This document shows, piece by piece, positions 32,589 to 41,125 of a stretch of DNA of 64,000 nt. The position numbers and the translations under genes are program-made. How positions within the stretch are numbered: position 1 is the stretch's first letter; each line of letters begins with the position of its first letter. The DNA is from Pseudomonadota bacterium (GTDB taxonomy: Bacteria; Pseudomonadota; Alphaproteobacteria; Acetobacterales; Acetobacteraceae). Where the stretch lies: contig JAJZBV010000001.1 in assembly GCA_021851785.1 (NCBI GenBank), positions 124,001 through 188,000 of the forward strand. Reading direction: 5' to 3'. The notes beneath the pieces are model-generated. The model was not told where the DNA came from. It saw only the letters and a list, made by a program, of their open reading frames with translations, and made no database searches.

Positions 32589-33299
32589 TCAGCTTTTCGC
32601 GGCCTTGTGCCGCGCCGCCTCCTCGGCGCTGGCAACCCCGCCATGCGCCGCCGACCACGCGACCGGGTCTTCGAGGAAGCGCCGCACCGCGGCGAGTGCG
32701 GGCTCGGAAAAATGGTCGCGATCCTTGCAGGCATCGAGCACGTCCCACCACGTCGCGAGATGGTGCAGCGTGACCCCCATGCCCGCCAGGGTTTGCAGGC
32801 TGCCGGGAAAGACCCCGTAGAAAAACACCACGAAGGCGTGCTCGATGATCGCGCCGGCCTCGCGCAACGCCGCCGCGAAATGGATCTTCGATTGCCCGTC
32901 GGTGGTCAGATCCTCGACCAGCAGCGTCCGCTTGCCCTCCGGCACGTCACCCTCGATCAGGGCATTGCGCCCGAACCCCTTCGGCTTCTTGCGGATATAG
33001 GCCATCGGCGCCAGCATCCGATCGGCGATCCAGGCGGCGAACGGAATCCCCGCCGTCTCGCCGCCGACCACCGCGTCCACGCTCTCATAGCCGACATGGC
33101 GGCCGATCTTCTCCACCGCGAGGGCGCAGATCTTGGCCCGCGCGCGGGGGAAATAGATGATCCGCCGGCAATCGATATAGACCGGGGATTTCCAGCCCGA
33201 GGTCAGGGTGTAAGGCGCCTCGGGGCGGAAATTCACCGCCTCGATCTCCAGCAGAATCCGCGCCGTGGTCAGCGCCGCGCAACGATCCCAATCCGTCAT
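32589..33299 (-). CDS. pyrE: Orotate phosphoribosyltransferase
   Basis: A 236-residue phosphoribosyltransferase joining orotate to PRPP in pyrimidine synthesis. The PRPP-binding signature is TLLVEDLTTDGQSKIHF, with GGETAGIPFAAWIADRM and AYIRKKPKGFGRN upstream as expected. The protein is longer than the E. coli enzyme, matching the larger alphaproteobacterial form. Three in-frame ATGs are available because the segment bearing ribosome-binding site and start is duplicated; I chose the innermost (33299, reading TDWDRCAALTTARIL), which has GGGGA 5 nt upstream. Confidence 0.92.
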   Translation of the reverse strand: MTDWDRCAALTTARILLEIEAVNFRPEAPYTLTSGWKSPVYIDCRRIIYFPRARAKICALAVEKIGRHVGYESVDAVVGGETAGIPFAAWIADRMLAPMAYIRKKPKGFGRNALIEGDVPEGKRTLLVEDLTTDGQSKIHFAAALREAGAIIEHAFVVFFYGVFPGSLQTLAGMGVTLHHLATWWDVLDACKDRDHFSEPALAAVRRFLEDPVAWSAAHGGVASAEEAARHKAAKS

Positions 33300-33324
33300 C
33301 TCATTCCCCGCCATCTCATTCCCC
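33297..33324. repeat. 15-bp-period duplication carrying the pyrE ribosome-binding site and start codon
   Basis: On the plus strand CATCTCATTCCCC occurs at 33297-33309 and again at 33312-33324. On the pyrE strand each copy reads GGGGAATGAGATG, that is a ribosome-binding site followed by start codons. The 15-bp period keeps frame, so the outer start would add five residues (Gly-Asn-Glu-Met-Ala type). Confidence 0.9.
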
Positions 33325-33432
33325 ACCAGCGCCCGCCGAAGCGGTGACGGTCTAGCCGGATTGCCGGCCGTGGTCCATCATCGGCGAAGGCCGGGGCGGC
33401 GCCCTGGCCGGTGGCGGCAAGGGGAGGAAGAC

Positions 33433-34500
33433 ATGGCGCGCGCCTATCGTATCGCGGTGATCCCGGGGGATGGCATCGGCAAGGAAACCGTGCCCGAGGG
33501 TTTGCGCGTTTTGGACGCGGCGTCACGCCGCTTCGGCTTCTCGCTCGCCCTCGATCATTACGACTGGTCCTGCGCGACCTATCAGCGCACCGGCGCGATG
33601 ATGCCGGAAGATGGCATGGAACGTCTCGCCGCCGCGGACGCGATCTTCCTCGGCGCCGTCGGCTGGCCCGGGGTTCCGGATCACGTCTCGCTCTGGGGGC
33701 TCCTGATCCCGCTTCGCCGCGGCTTCGACCAATACGTCAATCTCCGCCCCTGCCGCCTGTTGCCGGGCACCACAACGCCGCTGGCCGGGCGCGGGCCGGC
33801 GGACATCGATTTCATCGTCGTGCGCGAAAACACCGAGGGCGAATATTCCGATATCGGCGGCCGCGCCTTCGCCGGAACCGCGCGCGAATTCGTGACCCAG
33901 CAGAGCGTCTTCACCCGCCACGGCGTCGATCGCGTGCTCCGCCACGCTTTCGAGCTGGCACGAAGCCGGCCGCGCAAGCATCTCACCTCGGCGACCAAAT
34001 CGAACGGCATCACCGTCACCATGCCCTATTGGGACGAGCGCTTCGCCTTGATGGCGAAGGCATATCCGGACGTGACCACGGCGCAGTTCCATATCGACAT
34101 CCTCTGCGCCCATTTCGTCCAGCACCCGGACTGGTTCGATGTCGTCGTCGGCTCCAACCTGTTCGGCGATATCCTGAGCGATCTCGGCCCCGCCGTCGCC
34201 GGCTCGATCGGCATCGCGCCCTCCGCCAATATCAACCCCGAACGCCGCCATCCCTCGATGTTCGAGCCGGTGCATGGCTCGGCGCCGGATATCGCGGGGC
34301 GGGGCATCTGCAACCCGATCGGCCAGATCTGGTCGGCGGCGATGATGCTCGACCATCTCGGCGAAAAAGAAGCGGCCCACAGCATCGAAACCGCGATCGC
34401 CGATCTCCTCGCCGAACCCGGCCCGCGCACCCGCGATCTCGGCGGCACCGCCAGCACCGAGGACGTCGGCCGAGCCCTCGCCGCGCGAATGGCCGGGTAA
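33433..34500 (+). CDS. ttuC: Tartrate dehydrogenase / D-malate dehydrogenase (isocitrate-isopropylmalate dehydrogenase family)
   Basis: A 355-residue NAD- and metal-dependent beta-hydroxyacid oxidative decarboxylase. It starts YRIAVIPGDGIGKETVPEGL; the substrate-binding segment reads VVRENTEGEYSDIGGR, characteristic of the tartrate/D-malate dehydrogenase branch; KSNGITVTMPYWDE, DWFDVVVGSNLFGDILSDL (metal-binding aspartates) and FEPVHGSAPDIAGRG follow. Reactions in the group include tartrate to oxaloglycolate or glycerate, and D-malate to pyruvate. The glycerate kinase and pyruvate kinase at 19.3-22.0 kb would complete a tartrate route. GGGGAGG precedes the ATG. A hairpin-rich repeat follows directly. 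Confidence 0.86.
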   Translation: MARAYRIAVIPGDGIGKETVPEGLRVLDAASRRFGFSLALDHYDWSCATYQRTGAMMPEDGMERLAAADAIFLGAVGWPGVPDHVSLWGLLIPLRRGFDQYVNLRPCRLLPGTTTPLAGRGPADIDFIVVRENTEGEYSDIGGRAFAGTAREFVTQQSVFTRHGVDRVLRHAFELARSRPRKHLTSATKSNGITVTMPYWDERFALMAKAYPDVTTAQFHIDILCAHFVQHPDWFDVVVGSNLFGDILSDLGPAVAGSIGIAPSANINPERRHPSMFEPVHGSAPDIAGRGICNPIGQIWSAAMMLDHLGEKEAAHSIETAIADLLAEPGPRTRDLGGTASTEDVGRALAARMAG

Positions 34501-34504
34501 GAAA

Positions 34505-34690
34505 GGCGGGGGCTCCGCCCCTCGACCCCGCCAGGGACCAAAGTCCCTGGACCCTATTTTGATAAGGGTTTTCTGGGCGGGGCGCTGGGAGGAATTGGCC
34601 AGCGCACGACATCGCCCCGCCCAGAAAACCCTTCAACAGGATGGGGGTCTGGGGCCTCAGGCCCCAGCGGGTCCAGGGCAGAGCCCTGGC
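34505..34690. repeat. GC-rich triloop-hairpin mosaic, copy B, enclosing a perfect 21-bp inverted repeat
   Basis: The left part has GGGGC/GCCCC and CCAGGGAC/GTCCCTGG (34531-34550) hairpins. The right part has CTGGGGCC/GGCCCCAG (34649-34667) and CCAGGGC/GCCCTGG (34673-34689), matching copy A at 24794-24834. Between them 34564-34584 and 34613-34633 are exact reverse complements (21 bp, beginning AAGGGTTTTCTGGGCGGGGC), with a smaller GCTGG/CCAGC pair inside the 28-nt loop. No open frame in it resembles a gene. It fills the gap between two convergent genes. Confidence 0.88.
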
Positions 34691-34704
34691 CTTTCCTTCC
34701 CCGG

Positions 34705-36831
34705 CTAATCCCGGCGCGCGATGCGGATGGCGGCGCCGTTGCGGCTTTGCGGCAGGCAGGCGATCCGCGACCCGGTGCGCTCGAACGAGAGGTCGATCCG
34801 GTCCTTGCCGAGCGGCAGGCCGCGCAGATGGAGACGATCGATGCCCTCGGGCAGCGCCGGGCGGTCGAGCACAATGTCGCCTTGCCAGCCATCGATGGTG
34901 ATGCCGAGGCAGGATTGCAGCAGCATGAACACCGCGCCCGCCGACCAGGCCTGCGGCAGGCAGGCGACGGGATAGGCGATCGGCGCCTCCCCTGGCGCGC
35001 GCGGGAAGCCGCAGAAGAGTTCGGGCAGCCGCATGTCGAAATGGACGGCCGCCTCGAACATCTGCCCGGTGAACTGCAAAACCGCTTCTTGCAGGCCGTA
35101 GCGCGCGAGCCCGGCGACGCAGAGCGCGGTATCATGCGGCCAGACCGAGCCGTTATGGTAGGACATCGGGTTGAACCGCGGCGCGCCGCGCGCCAGGGTG
35201 CGGATGCCCCAGCCGCTGTCGAAGCGCGGCGCCTGGAGATGGCGGGCGACGCGGGCGGCGCGTTCCGGCGCCGGCAGGCCGGAGAACAGGATCTGGCCGG
35301 CGTTGGAGGTCTGCACCCGGCAGAGTTCGCCGGCGCCGTCGATGGCGATGCCGTAGCTGCCGGCCTCCGGCATCCAGAATTTGGCCTCGACCGCCCGGCG
35401 CAAGGCCGCGGCGCGGGCCCGCCATTGTTCGGCGCGCGCCGTCTCGCCGCGCCGCTCGGCGAGATCGGCCATGGCGCCGAGGGCGGCGAAGACGTAGCCT
35501 TGAACCTCGACCAGGGCGATCGGCCCCTCGGGAAAGCGGCCATCGGCGTGGAACACCGAATCCTCGCTATCCTTCCAGCCCTGATTGGCGAGCCCGCTCG
35601 CGGCGCCGCGGGCATAGGCGAGAAACCCGTCCGGGTGCTGATCGGCGCTGCGCTCGATCCAGCCGAGGGCGGCGAGCAGCGCCGGCCAAAGGGTCGCGAT
35701 GAAGCCGAGATCGCCGCTCCGCGCGGCATAGGCGCCGGCGAGGATGAGAAACAGCGGCGTGGTATCGACGCCGCCGTAATAATGACCGAACGGCAATTCG
35801 CCGAGCGCGGTCATCTCGCCCTTGCGCGCCTCGTGCATGATTTTGCCCGGCTCGGCATCGCGAAACGCCGAGGTTTCGGTCGCCTGGTTCTTGGCGAGGA
35901 AGGCGAGCACGCCCTGGGCGAGGCGCGGGTCGAGCCAGAGCGTCTGCAAGGCGGTGACGATGGCATCGCGCCCGAAGGTGGTCGAGAACCAGGGGATGCC
36001 GGCGTAAGGGTAGGGGCCGGTCGGCAATTCGGTGGTGAGGAGCGCGAGATCGGCGGCCGAGCGGTCGATCCAGGCGTTGAAGAGGCGGGTCGGCGTCGCG
36101 AGCCGCGCGGCGCGGCGGCGTTCGCGCCACATGGTGGCCCGCGCTTGCGCGGCGGCGGCGCGAAACCGCGCCGGCGACGGCGACGGCTCGTCCCCCGGGC
36201 CGATCGCGAGATGGAGTGTGGCGCCGCCGGCCGGCGCGAGATCGACGTGGAACTCCGCCCGGCCGGCAGCGAGCGCGCCCGGCCGGGCCGAGAACGCGAT
36301 CAGGGATTGCCGTTCCACCCCGTCGAGGCCGCGATAGGCGAAGCGCACCGCCGCCTCCTGCAATTCGGGCTCGCGCATATCGCCACGGACGTCGCGATGG
36401 CTGCCGCGGACCTCGAACATGTCGCGGAAATCGGCCTCGAACAGCAACACCAGCGGCACCACCGCCGGGGTCTCGCCATAATTGGTGAACTGCAATTGCT
36501 CATAGAGATGCCGCCGCCAGAGGAAGCGGCGGCGTTCGATATGGATCACCCCTTCTGGCAGCGGATGCCCGCCGAGCGGCGGCAGCGGCCGGTTCGACAT
36601 ATTGGCGGTGAAAAAAACATTGTCGTGACTGATCGCGGTGCTGAGGAGGGACGGCGTGGTGTCGCCCAAAAGCAGCCGGAAGCGTGACAAAAGCCGGGTG
36701 TCGTCGTCGAACAATCCGTCGCCGTCGCCGAGGATGTCGCCGAGGGGGTCGCTGACGATGAAGGTATCGCCGCGTTTGAGGGCATGCAGGCGAAGCGGCT
36801 CACGCGCCGGCGGCGGCTCGGCCGTGGTCAT
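34705..36831 (-). CDS. Glycogen-debranching-type amylo-alpha-1,6-glucosidase family protein
   Basis: A 708-residue protein. The N-terminal beta domain (about 15-220) begins LHALKRGDTFIVSDPLGDI and FDDDTRLLSRFRLLLGD, typical of the GDE_N_bis domain. A six-hairpin glycosidase domain follows: GIPWFSTTFGRDAIVTALQTLW, GELPFGHYYGGVDTTPLFL, WKDSEDSVFHADGRFPEGPI, SAGAVFMLLQSCLGI. No signal peptide is seen, so a cytoplasmic role in glycogen or trehalose-type glucan trimming is likely. Glycogen synthesis genes are not in the window. The gene stands alone, divergent from uvrC, and its end borders the hairpin mosaic. Confidence 0.87.
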   Translation of the reverse strand: MTTAEPPPAREPLRLHALKRGDTFIVSDPLGDILGDGDGLFDDDTRLLSRFRLLLGDTTPSLLSTAISHDNVFFTANMSNRPLPPLGGHPLPEGVIHIERRRFLWRRHLYEQLQFTNYGETPAVVPLVLLFEADFRDMFEVRGSHRDVRGDMREPELQEAAVRFAYRGLDGVERQSLIAFSARPGALAAGRAEFHVDLAPAGGATLHLAIGPGDEPSPSPARFRAAAAQARATMWRERRRAARLATPTRLFNAWIDRSAADLALLTTELPTGPYPYAGIPWFSTTFGRDAIVTALQTLWLDPRLAQGVLAFLAKNQATETSAFRDAEPGKIMHEARKGEMTALGELPFGHYYGGVDTTPLFLILAGAYAARSGDLGFIATLWPALLAALGWIERSADQHPDGFLAYARGAASGLANQGWKDSEDSVFHADGRFPEGPIALVEVQGYVFAALGAMADLAERRGETARAEQWRARAAALRRAVEAKFWMPEAGSYGIAIDGAGELCRVQTSNAGQILFSGLPAPERAARVARHLQAPRFDSGWGIRTLARGAPRFNPMSYHNGSVWPHDTALCVAGLARYGLQEAVLQFTGQMFEAAVHFDMRLPELFCGFPRAPGEAPIAYPVACLPQAWSAGAVFMLLQSCLGITIDGWQGDIVLDRPALPEGIDRLHLRGLPLGKDRIDLSFERTGSRIACLPQSRNGAAIRIARRD

Positions 36832-37275
36832 GCGCGCCGCCGAACGCGACCGCCACGGCGATTTGGCATGGCACCCTGATCCTCGATCCTGCGCATGGCG
36901 ATCGTGCTCCTCTGATGGCAGACGAATTTCTGCATGGCTTTCGGCGGCTTGTCACGGAGGGATGGCCCGGCGCCACGCCGGGGCGCGGCTTCGGTCGGCG
37001 ATCCCGCGGATTAGTGATGGCCGGCACGCATCGCCGGCTCCCGGGAACGCGATCCCGAGGTTCCGCGGCGGAAGACATGCGCGCCTGAGTAGAGGCACCA
37101 CGGCGCCAGCGGCCTTGCCCCGGCTGGCCGGTGGCGATTGTCCACCGCGGGAGAAATCCTCAAGATTTCCAAGGCCGTGGCGAGCGACGTTAAAAACCTC
37201 ACGCGCTCCCGGTAATAGAATTCAATAAAATCAATGGATTAATCTATATCCGCGCGATCGGGCTGATTTTACCGA
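36832..37275. other. Gene-free spacer between debranching enzyme and uvrC, with an AT-rich stretch
   Basis: I see no convincing gene, tRNA or known RNA here. Most is GC-rich with small dyads such as GGCCGGC repeats near 37020. The segment 37213-37250 is strikingly AT-rich (AATTCAATAAAATC, GGATTAATCTATAT), and TTATCCACA, a perfect E. coli-type DnaA box, follows at 37327-37335 inside the annotated uvrC leader. Promoters of the two divergent genes must lie here. If uvrC starts at the GTG 37432 the spacer is 600 nt. Confidence 0.6.
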
Positions 37276-39423
37276 ATGGCGGAAACCGGGCATTCCGCGC
37301 CGGTCCGGGGCGCTCTGCCCACAAACTTATCCACAAGCCGCGCGGCGGCGGCGCGCCAGCGCCTCACAACCCTCGGCGGCAGACCCGGCTTGGGTCTTGA
37401 GCGCGCGCGGGCCAGCGCCTATCCCCAAGCGGTGTCTGAACCGCCCCCTCCCGCTCGGCCACGCGCCGCCGCGCCCAGCCCCACGCCCAGCCCCCCGCCC
37501 AGCCCCGGCGGGGCGGGGGTGATTACCGCCGCGATCGCGACGCTGCCGGAAGCGCCGGGGGTCTATCGGATGCTCGATGGCCGCGGCAACGCGCTCTATA
37601 TCGGCAAGGCGCGTAGCCTCAAAAAGCGGGTGCCGGCCTATCTCCAGGCGGCGCGCCTCCCTGAGCGGCTGCGGCGGATGGTTGCCGAGACCGCGTCGCT
37701 GGAGATCATCGTCACCCATAGCGAGGCCGAGGCGCTGCTTCTGGAAGCGACGCTGATCAAGCGCCTGAAGCCGCGCTACAACATCGTGCTCCGCGACGAC
37801 AAATCCTATCCCTGGCTGCTGCTGACCGAGGACCACCCCTTTCCCCAGATCACCAAGCATCGCGGCGCCCAGACACGGCGCGGGAGTTATTGGGGGCCGT
37901 TCGCCTCGGCGTGGTCGGTCGATCAGACGCTCACCGAATTGCAGCGGGTGTTTTTGCTGCGAAGCTGCGCCGATACCGTGTTCGCCCATCGCGCCCGGCC
38001 TTGCCTCCTTCATCAGATCCGGCGCTGTAGCGCGCCTTGCGTCGGGCGGATCAGCGCCGAGGATTATGCCGCGCTGGTCGAGCAGGCGAAGGCCTTTCTC
38101 GGCGGCGCCGGCCTCCAGATCCAGCGCCAGCTCGCCGCCGAGATGGAGGCGGCGGCGGCGGCGCTGGATTTCGAGCGCGCGGCGATGCTGCGCGACCGCA
38201 TCCGCGGCCTCACCCAGGTGCAGGGCCACGGCGCCATCAATCCCGCGGCGCTCGGCGACGCCGATGTCATCGGCGCCTGGCAGACCGCCGGGCAGACCGC
38301 GATCCAGGTGTTTTTCATCCGCGGCGGCCACAACAACGGCAACCGCGCCTTTTTCCCGAATCATGCGCAAAACGACGAAATCGGCGCCGTGCTCGCCGCC
38401 TTCATCGCCCAGTTCTACGACGACAAGCCGCCGCCGCCGCAAATCCTGCTCAGTGACGCGGTCCCCGAGCCGGCGCTGATCGCCGAGGCGCTGAACCTGA
38501 AAGCCCGGGGCTTGAAAGCGGGGGACTTGAAAGCGGGGGGCTTGAAAGCGGGGCGGAAGGTCACGCTCGCGGTGCCGCGGCGGGGCGAAAAGCGGGCGGT
38601 CCTGGATCTCGCCCGGATGAACGCGCGCGAGGCGCTGGAGCGCCGTCTCGCCGAGGCCGCCGGGCAGGCGGTGCTGCGCGAGGGGCTCGCGCGGACCTTC
38701 GCTCTCCCCGCGTCGCCGCGCCGGATCGAGGTCTATGACAACAGCCATATCATGGGCACCAGCCCCTATGGGGTGATAATCGTCGCCGGGCCCGAGGGGT
38801 TCGAGAAATCCGCCTATCGCAAATTCGCCATTCGCGGCCCGATCACCCCGGGCGATGATTTTGCCATGCTGCGCGAGATGCTGGAGCGGCGCTTCGCCCG
38901 CCTCGCCGCGGCCGACGCCGAAGACGCCGCCGCCAGCCGCCCCGATCTCCTGCTCATCGATGGCGGCGCCGGGCAGCTTTCGAGCGCGCTCGCGGTGCTC
39001 GACGCCCTCGGCCTCGGCGCGCTTCCGGTGATCGCGATCGCCAAGGGGCCGGATCGTGACGCCGGGCGGGAATGGTTCCACCGCGCCGGCCATGCGCCGA
39101 TGCAATTGCCGCCGCGCGACCCGGTGCTTTATTACCTCCAGCGGCTCCGCGACGAGGCGCATCGTTTCGCCATCACGACGCACCGCGCCGGGCGCGCGAA
39201 ACGCCTGATCCGGAGCGAACTCGACGAGGTCTCCGGGATCGGGGCTGCGAGGAAGCGCGCGCTGCTCAATCATTTCGGCTCGGCGCGCGGCGTCAAGCAG
39301 GCCGGGCTCGCCGATCTCGAGGCGGCGCCCGGGATCAACCGCGCCACCGCGCGGCGGCTTTACGCGCATTTTAATCCCGGCGCGCGGCTCGAAGACATTT
39401 CCCCGCCACGGCGGAAAGGCTAG
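37276..39423 (+). CDS. uvrC: Excinuclease ABC subunit C
   Basis: UvrC makes both incisions around bulky DNA lesions with UvrB. Domains in order: GIY-YIG nuclease ([30 protein letters not shown]), a cysteine-rich stretch ([19 protein letters not shown]), UvrB-interacting UVR motif ([16 protein letters not shown]), the RNase H-like 3' nuclease ([20 protein letters not shown] and [19 protein letters not shown]), and tandem helix-hairpin-helices ([18 protein letters not shown]). The 75 residues before the GIY domain are unconserved and proline-rich; GTG 37432 (reading SEPPPPARP) is a credible alternative start. Residues [20 protein letters not shown] (encoded at 38497-38556) form an unusual in-frame repeat in the linker. 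Confidence 0.93.
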   Translation: MAETGHSAPVRGALPTNLSTSRAAAARQRLTTLGGRPGLGLERARASAYPQAVSEPPPPARPRAAAPSPTPSPPPSPGGAGVITAAIATLPEAPGVYRMLDGRGNALYIGKARSLKKRVPAYLQAARLPERLRRMVAETASLEIIVTHSEAEALLLEATLIKRLKPRYNIVLRDDKSYPWLLLTEDHPFPQITKHRGAQTRRGSYWGPFASAWSVDQTLTELQRVFLLRSCADTVFAHRARPCLLHQIRRCSAPCVGRISAEDYAALVEQAKAFLGGAGLQIQRQLAAEMEAAAAALDFERAAMLRDRIRGLTQVQGHGAINPAALGDADVIGAWQTAGQTAIQVFFIRGGHNNGNRAFFPNHAQNDEIGAVLAAFIAQFYDDKPPPPQILLSDAVPEPALIAEALNLKARGLKAGDLKAGGLKAGRKVTLAVPRRGEKRAVLDLARMNAREALERRLAEAAGQAVLREGLARTFALPASPRRIEVYDNSHIMGTSPYGVIIVAGPEGFEKSAYRKFAIRGPITPGDDFAMLREMLERRFARLAAADAEDAAASRPDLLLIDGGAGQLSSALAVLDALGLGALPVIAIAKGPDRDAGREWFHRAGHAPMQLPPRDPVLYYLQRLRDEAHRFAITTHRAGRAKRLIRSELDEVSGIGAARKRALLNHFGSARGVKQAGLADLEAAPGINRATARRLYAHFNPGARLEDISPPRRKG
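38497..38556 (+). repeat. In-frame 15-bp repeat, four copies, within uvrC
   Basis: The units CTGAAAGCCCGGGGC, TTGAAAGCGGGGGAC, TTGAAAGCGGGGGGC and TTGAAAGCGGGGCGG encode the five-residue repeat Leu-Lys-Ala-Gly/Arg-x. The array lies in the linker before the RNase H-like domain, and its period keeps the frame. Confidence 0.88.
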
Positions 39424-39435
39424 TTTGGCCCTCCC

Positions 39436-40038
39436 ATGCTGACCGATTTGCCCAATATCCTGACCTTGTCGCGGATCGCCGCGATCCCGCTGCTGGTGGT
39501 GCTGCTCGCGCTCCGGCTGCCTTGGGCCGATCTCGCCGCGACGATCTTGTTCGCCGCCGCCGCGATCACCGATTATTTCGATGGCTGGCTCGCGCGGCAC
39601 TGGCGGCAGATGTCGGATTTCGGGCGCATGCTCGACCCGATCGCCGACAAGCTCCTGGTCGGCGCGGCGCTGATGATGCTGGTCGGCACCAGCCGTCTCA
39701 GCCGCTTCGGCCTCTATCCCGCGATCGTCATCATGCTCCGCGAGATTCTGGTGAGCGGGCTCCGCGAATATCTCGCCGCAACCCGCGTCGGCCTGCCGGT
39801 GACCCGGCTCGCCAAGTGGAAGACCGGCATGCAGCTCGCGGCCCTCGGCGCGCTGATCGCCGGCAACGATAGCGCGCGACTGCTCGGCTTCGCTTTCGTT
39901 CCGGTCGCGGTGATCGGCGAGACGCTGCTGTGGCTCGCCGCCGTGCTGACGCTGTTCACCGGCTGGGATTACCTCACCGCCGGCCTCCGCCACGCCGCCG
40001 GGCCTGAGGCGCCGGCGGCGAGCGGCGAGCGGCGATGA
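39436..40038 (+). CDS. pgsA: CDP-diacylglycerol-glycerol-3-phosphate 3-phosphatidyltransferase
   Basis: A 200-residue inner-membrane enzyme that makes phosphatidylglycerol phosphate. The CDP-alcohol phosphotransferase motif D-G-x2-A-R-x8-G-x3-D-x3-D is complete in TDYFDGWLARHWRQMSDFGR followed by MLDPIADK. Several hydrophobic segments surround it (IPLLVVLLAL, FAFVPVAVIGETLLWLAAVL). It starts 12 nt after uvrC; the uvrC-pgsA order is common in proteobacteria. The stop overlaps the mobB start by 4 nt (ATGA). Confidence 0.94.
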   Translation: MLTDLPNILTLSRIAAIPLLVVLLALRLPWADLAATILFAAAAITDYFDGWLARHWRQMSDFGRMLDPIADKLLVGAALMMLVGTSRLSRFGLYPAIVIMLREILVSGLREYLAATRVGLPVTRLAKWKTGMQLAALGALIAGNDSARLLGFAFVPVAVIGETLLWLAAVLTLFTGWDYLTAGLRHAAGPEAPAASGERR

Positions 40039-40547
40039 AGGTGCTCGGCCTCGCCGGCTGGTCCGGGAGCGGCAAGACGACGCTGCTTCTCGCGCTGTTG
40101 CCGCTGTTTCGCGCCCGCGGCCTCACCGTCTCGACCATCAAGCACGCGCATCACGGCTTCGATCTCGACCGGCCGGGCAAGGATAGTTTCCGCCATCGCG
40201 CCGCCGGCGCCCATGAGGTTCTGGTGGCGAGCGAGACGCGCTGGGCGCTGTTGCATGAGAATGCCGGGGAGGCGATGGATTTCGCCGACCTGTTCACCCA
40301 TCTCTCACCGGTCGATCTGGTGCTGGTGGAGGGGTTCAAGCGCGCGCCGTATCCGAAAATCGAGGTCTTCCGGCCCGCTCTCGGCAAGCCGCCGCTCTGG
40401 CCGGAGGAGCCGGACATCGTCGCCGTCGCCAGTGACGCCGCCTTGCCCGGCTGCGACCGTCCGCTGCTGGCGCTTGACGCGCCGGGGACGATCGCGCACT
40501 GGGCGGCGCAACATCTCGGCCTTCCCGCCCCCGCGCAATCCGCTTGA
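40035..40547 (+). CDS. mobB: Molybdopterin-guanine dinucleotide biosynthesis adaptor MobB
   Basis: A 170-residue P-loop protein assisting MobA in attaching GMP to molybdopterin. The Walker A motif is GLAGWSGSGKTTLLLALLP at the N-terminus; STIKHAHHGFDLDRPGKDSFRHRAAGA is the family signature, and VDLVLVEGFKRAPYPKIEVFRP follows. It overlaps pgsA by 4 nt and precedes a lipoprotein gene and moaD-moaE, so a molybdenum cofactor cluster is attached to the uvrC-pgsA operon. MobA itself is not in the window. Confidence 0.93.
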   Translation: MKVLGLAGWSGSGKTTLLLALLPLFRARGLTVSTIKHAHHGFDLDRPGKDSFRHRAAGAHEVLVASETRWALLHENAGEAMDFADLFTHLSPVDLVLVEGFKRAPYPKIEVFRPALGKPPLWPEEPDIVAVASDAALPGCDRPLLALDAPGTIAHWAAQHLGLPAPAQSA

Positions 40548-40611
40548 GAAGCGTGCGCGCGCGGGGCACATTGATCGCCTGACGCATCACCGCATCGACG
40601 AGAACAGCCGC

Positions 40612-41073
40612 ATGCCCTTTTCTCCCCCCCTCTCCCTCTCGCGCCCGCGCGGCTGGCTGCTCGGCCTTGCGCTGCTGCTGCCCGGATGTTCGGGGTTCGG
40701 CACTTTCCTTGGCGATACCTACGGGTTTCACGGCGACGAGCATCTGCCGATCGGCGACTCGGAAAATGTCCGCCGCGTCGAGGGGCAGCCGGCCAACGAA
40801 GCGCCGCTGACCACGGAGCCGGGCAATGTCTGGCCGGGCCCGATCCCGACCGAGCCGACGCTCTCCGATCTCGAACGCGCGCAGGATCAGGACATCAAGC
40901 AATACCGCTCGAGCACGCCAGCGCCGGGCGCCGGCGGCAAATCCGCCCCGCCGGCGATCAGCGGCGGCAACACCTCCGCGCCCGGCGGCAATATCGTGAT
41001 CCCGAACGGCGACGGCACCAGCACCGTGATCATGCCGGATGGCAGCGTCCGCACCATTCCGACGCCAAAATGA
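40612..41073 (+). CDS. Hypothetical lipoprotein
   Basis: A 153-residue protein not assigned to a known family. Its N-terminus SRPRGWLLGLALLLPGCSG is a lipoprotein signal with the lipobox cysteine near residue 26, so it should be anchored in the envelope. The mature part is polar and rich in Pro, Gly and Ser, with NVWPGPIPTEPTLSDLERAQ and a C-terminal GGNTSAPGGNIVIPNGDGTS, TVIMPDGSVRTIPTPK that reads like a short beta-repeat. It lies between mobB and moaD in the same direction but has no evident link to molybdenum. Its stop codon falls in an 18-bp tandem repeat. Confidence 0.75.
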   Translation: MPFSPPLSLSRPRGWLLGLALLLPGCSGFGTFLGDTYGFHGDEHLPIGDSENVRRVEGQPANEAPLTTEPGNVWPGPIPTEPTLSDLERAQDQDIKQYRSSTPAPGAGGKSAPPAISGGNTSAPGGNIVIPNGDGTSTVIMPDGSVRTIPTPK

Positions 41074-41116
41074 GACCCGGCGCCCAAACGAGGCCCGACG
41101 CCCAAATGAGGAGGGA
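41063..41116. repeat. 18-bp tandem repeat, three copies, spanning the lipoprotein stop and moaD leader
   Basis: The units are CGCCAAAATGAGACCCGG, CGCCCAAACGAGGCCCGA and CGCCCAAATGAGGAGGGA (41063-41080, 41081-41098, 41099-41116). The first holds the lipoprotein stop codon; the third supplies the GAGGAGGGA ribosome-binding site of moaD. Confidence 0.88.
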
Positions 41117-41125
41117 GAACCGCGC

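Noticed and set aside
37327-39993. An 888-codon open frame on the minus strand opposite uvrC and pgsA
   Set aside because: It has no recognisable domain, is rich in Arg, Gly, His and Asp, and mirrors the codon bias of two well supported genes on the other strand. Such long antisense frames are expected at this GC content.
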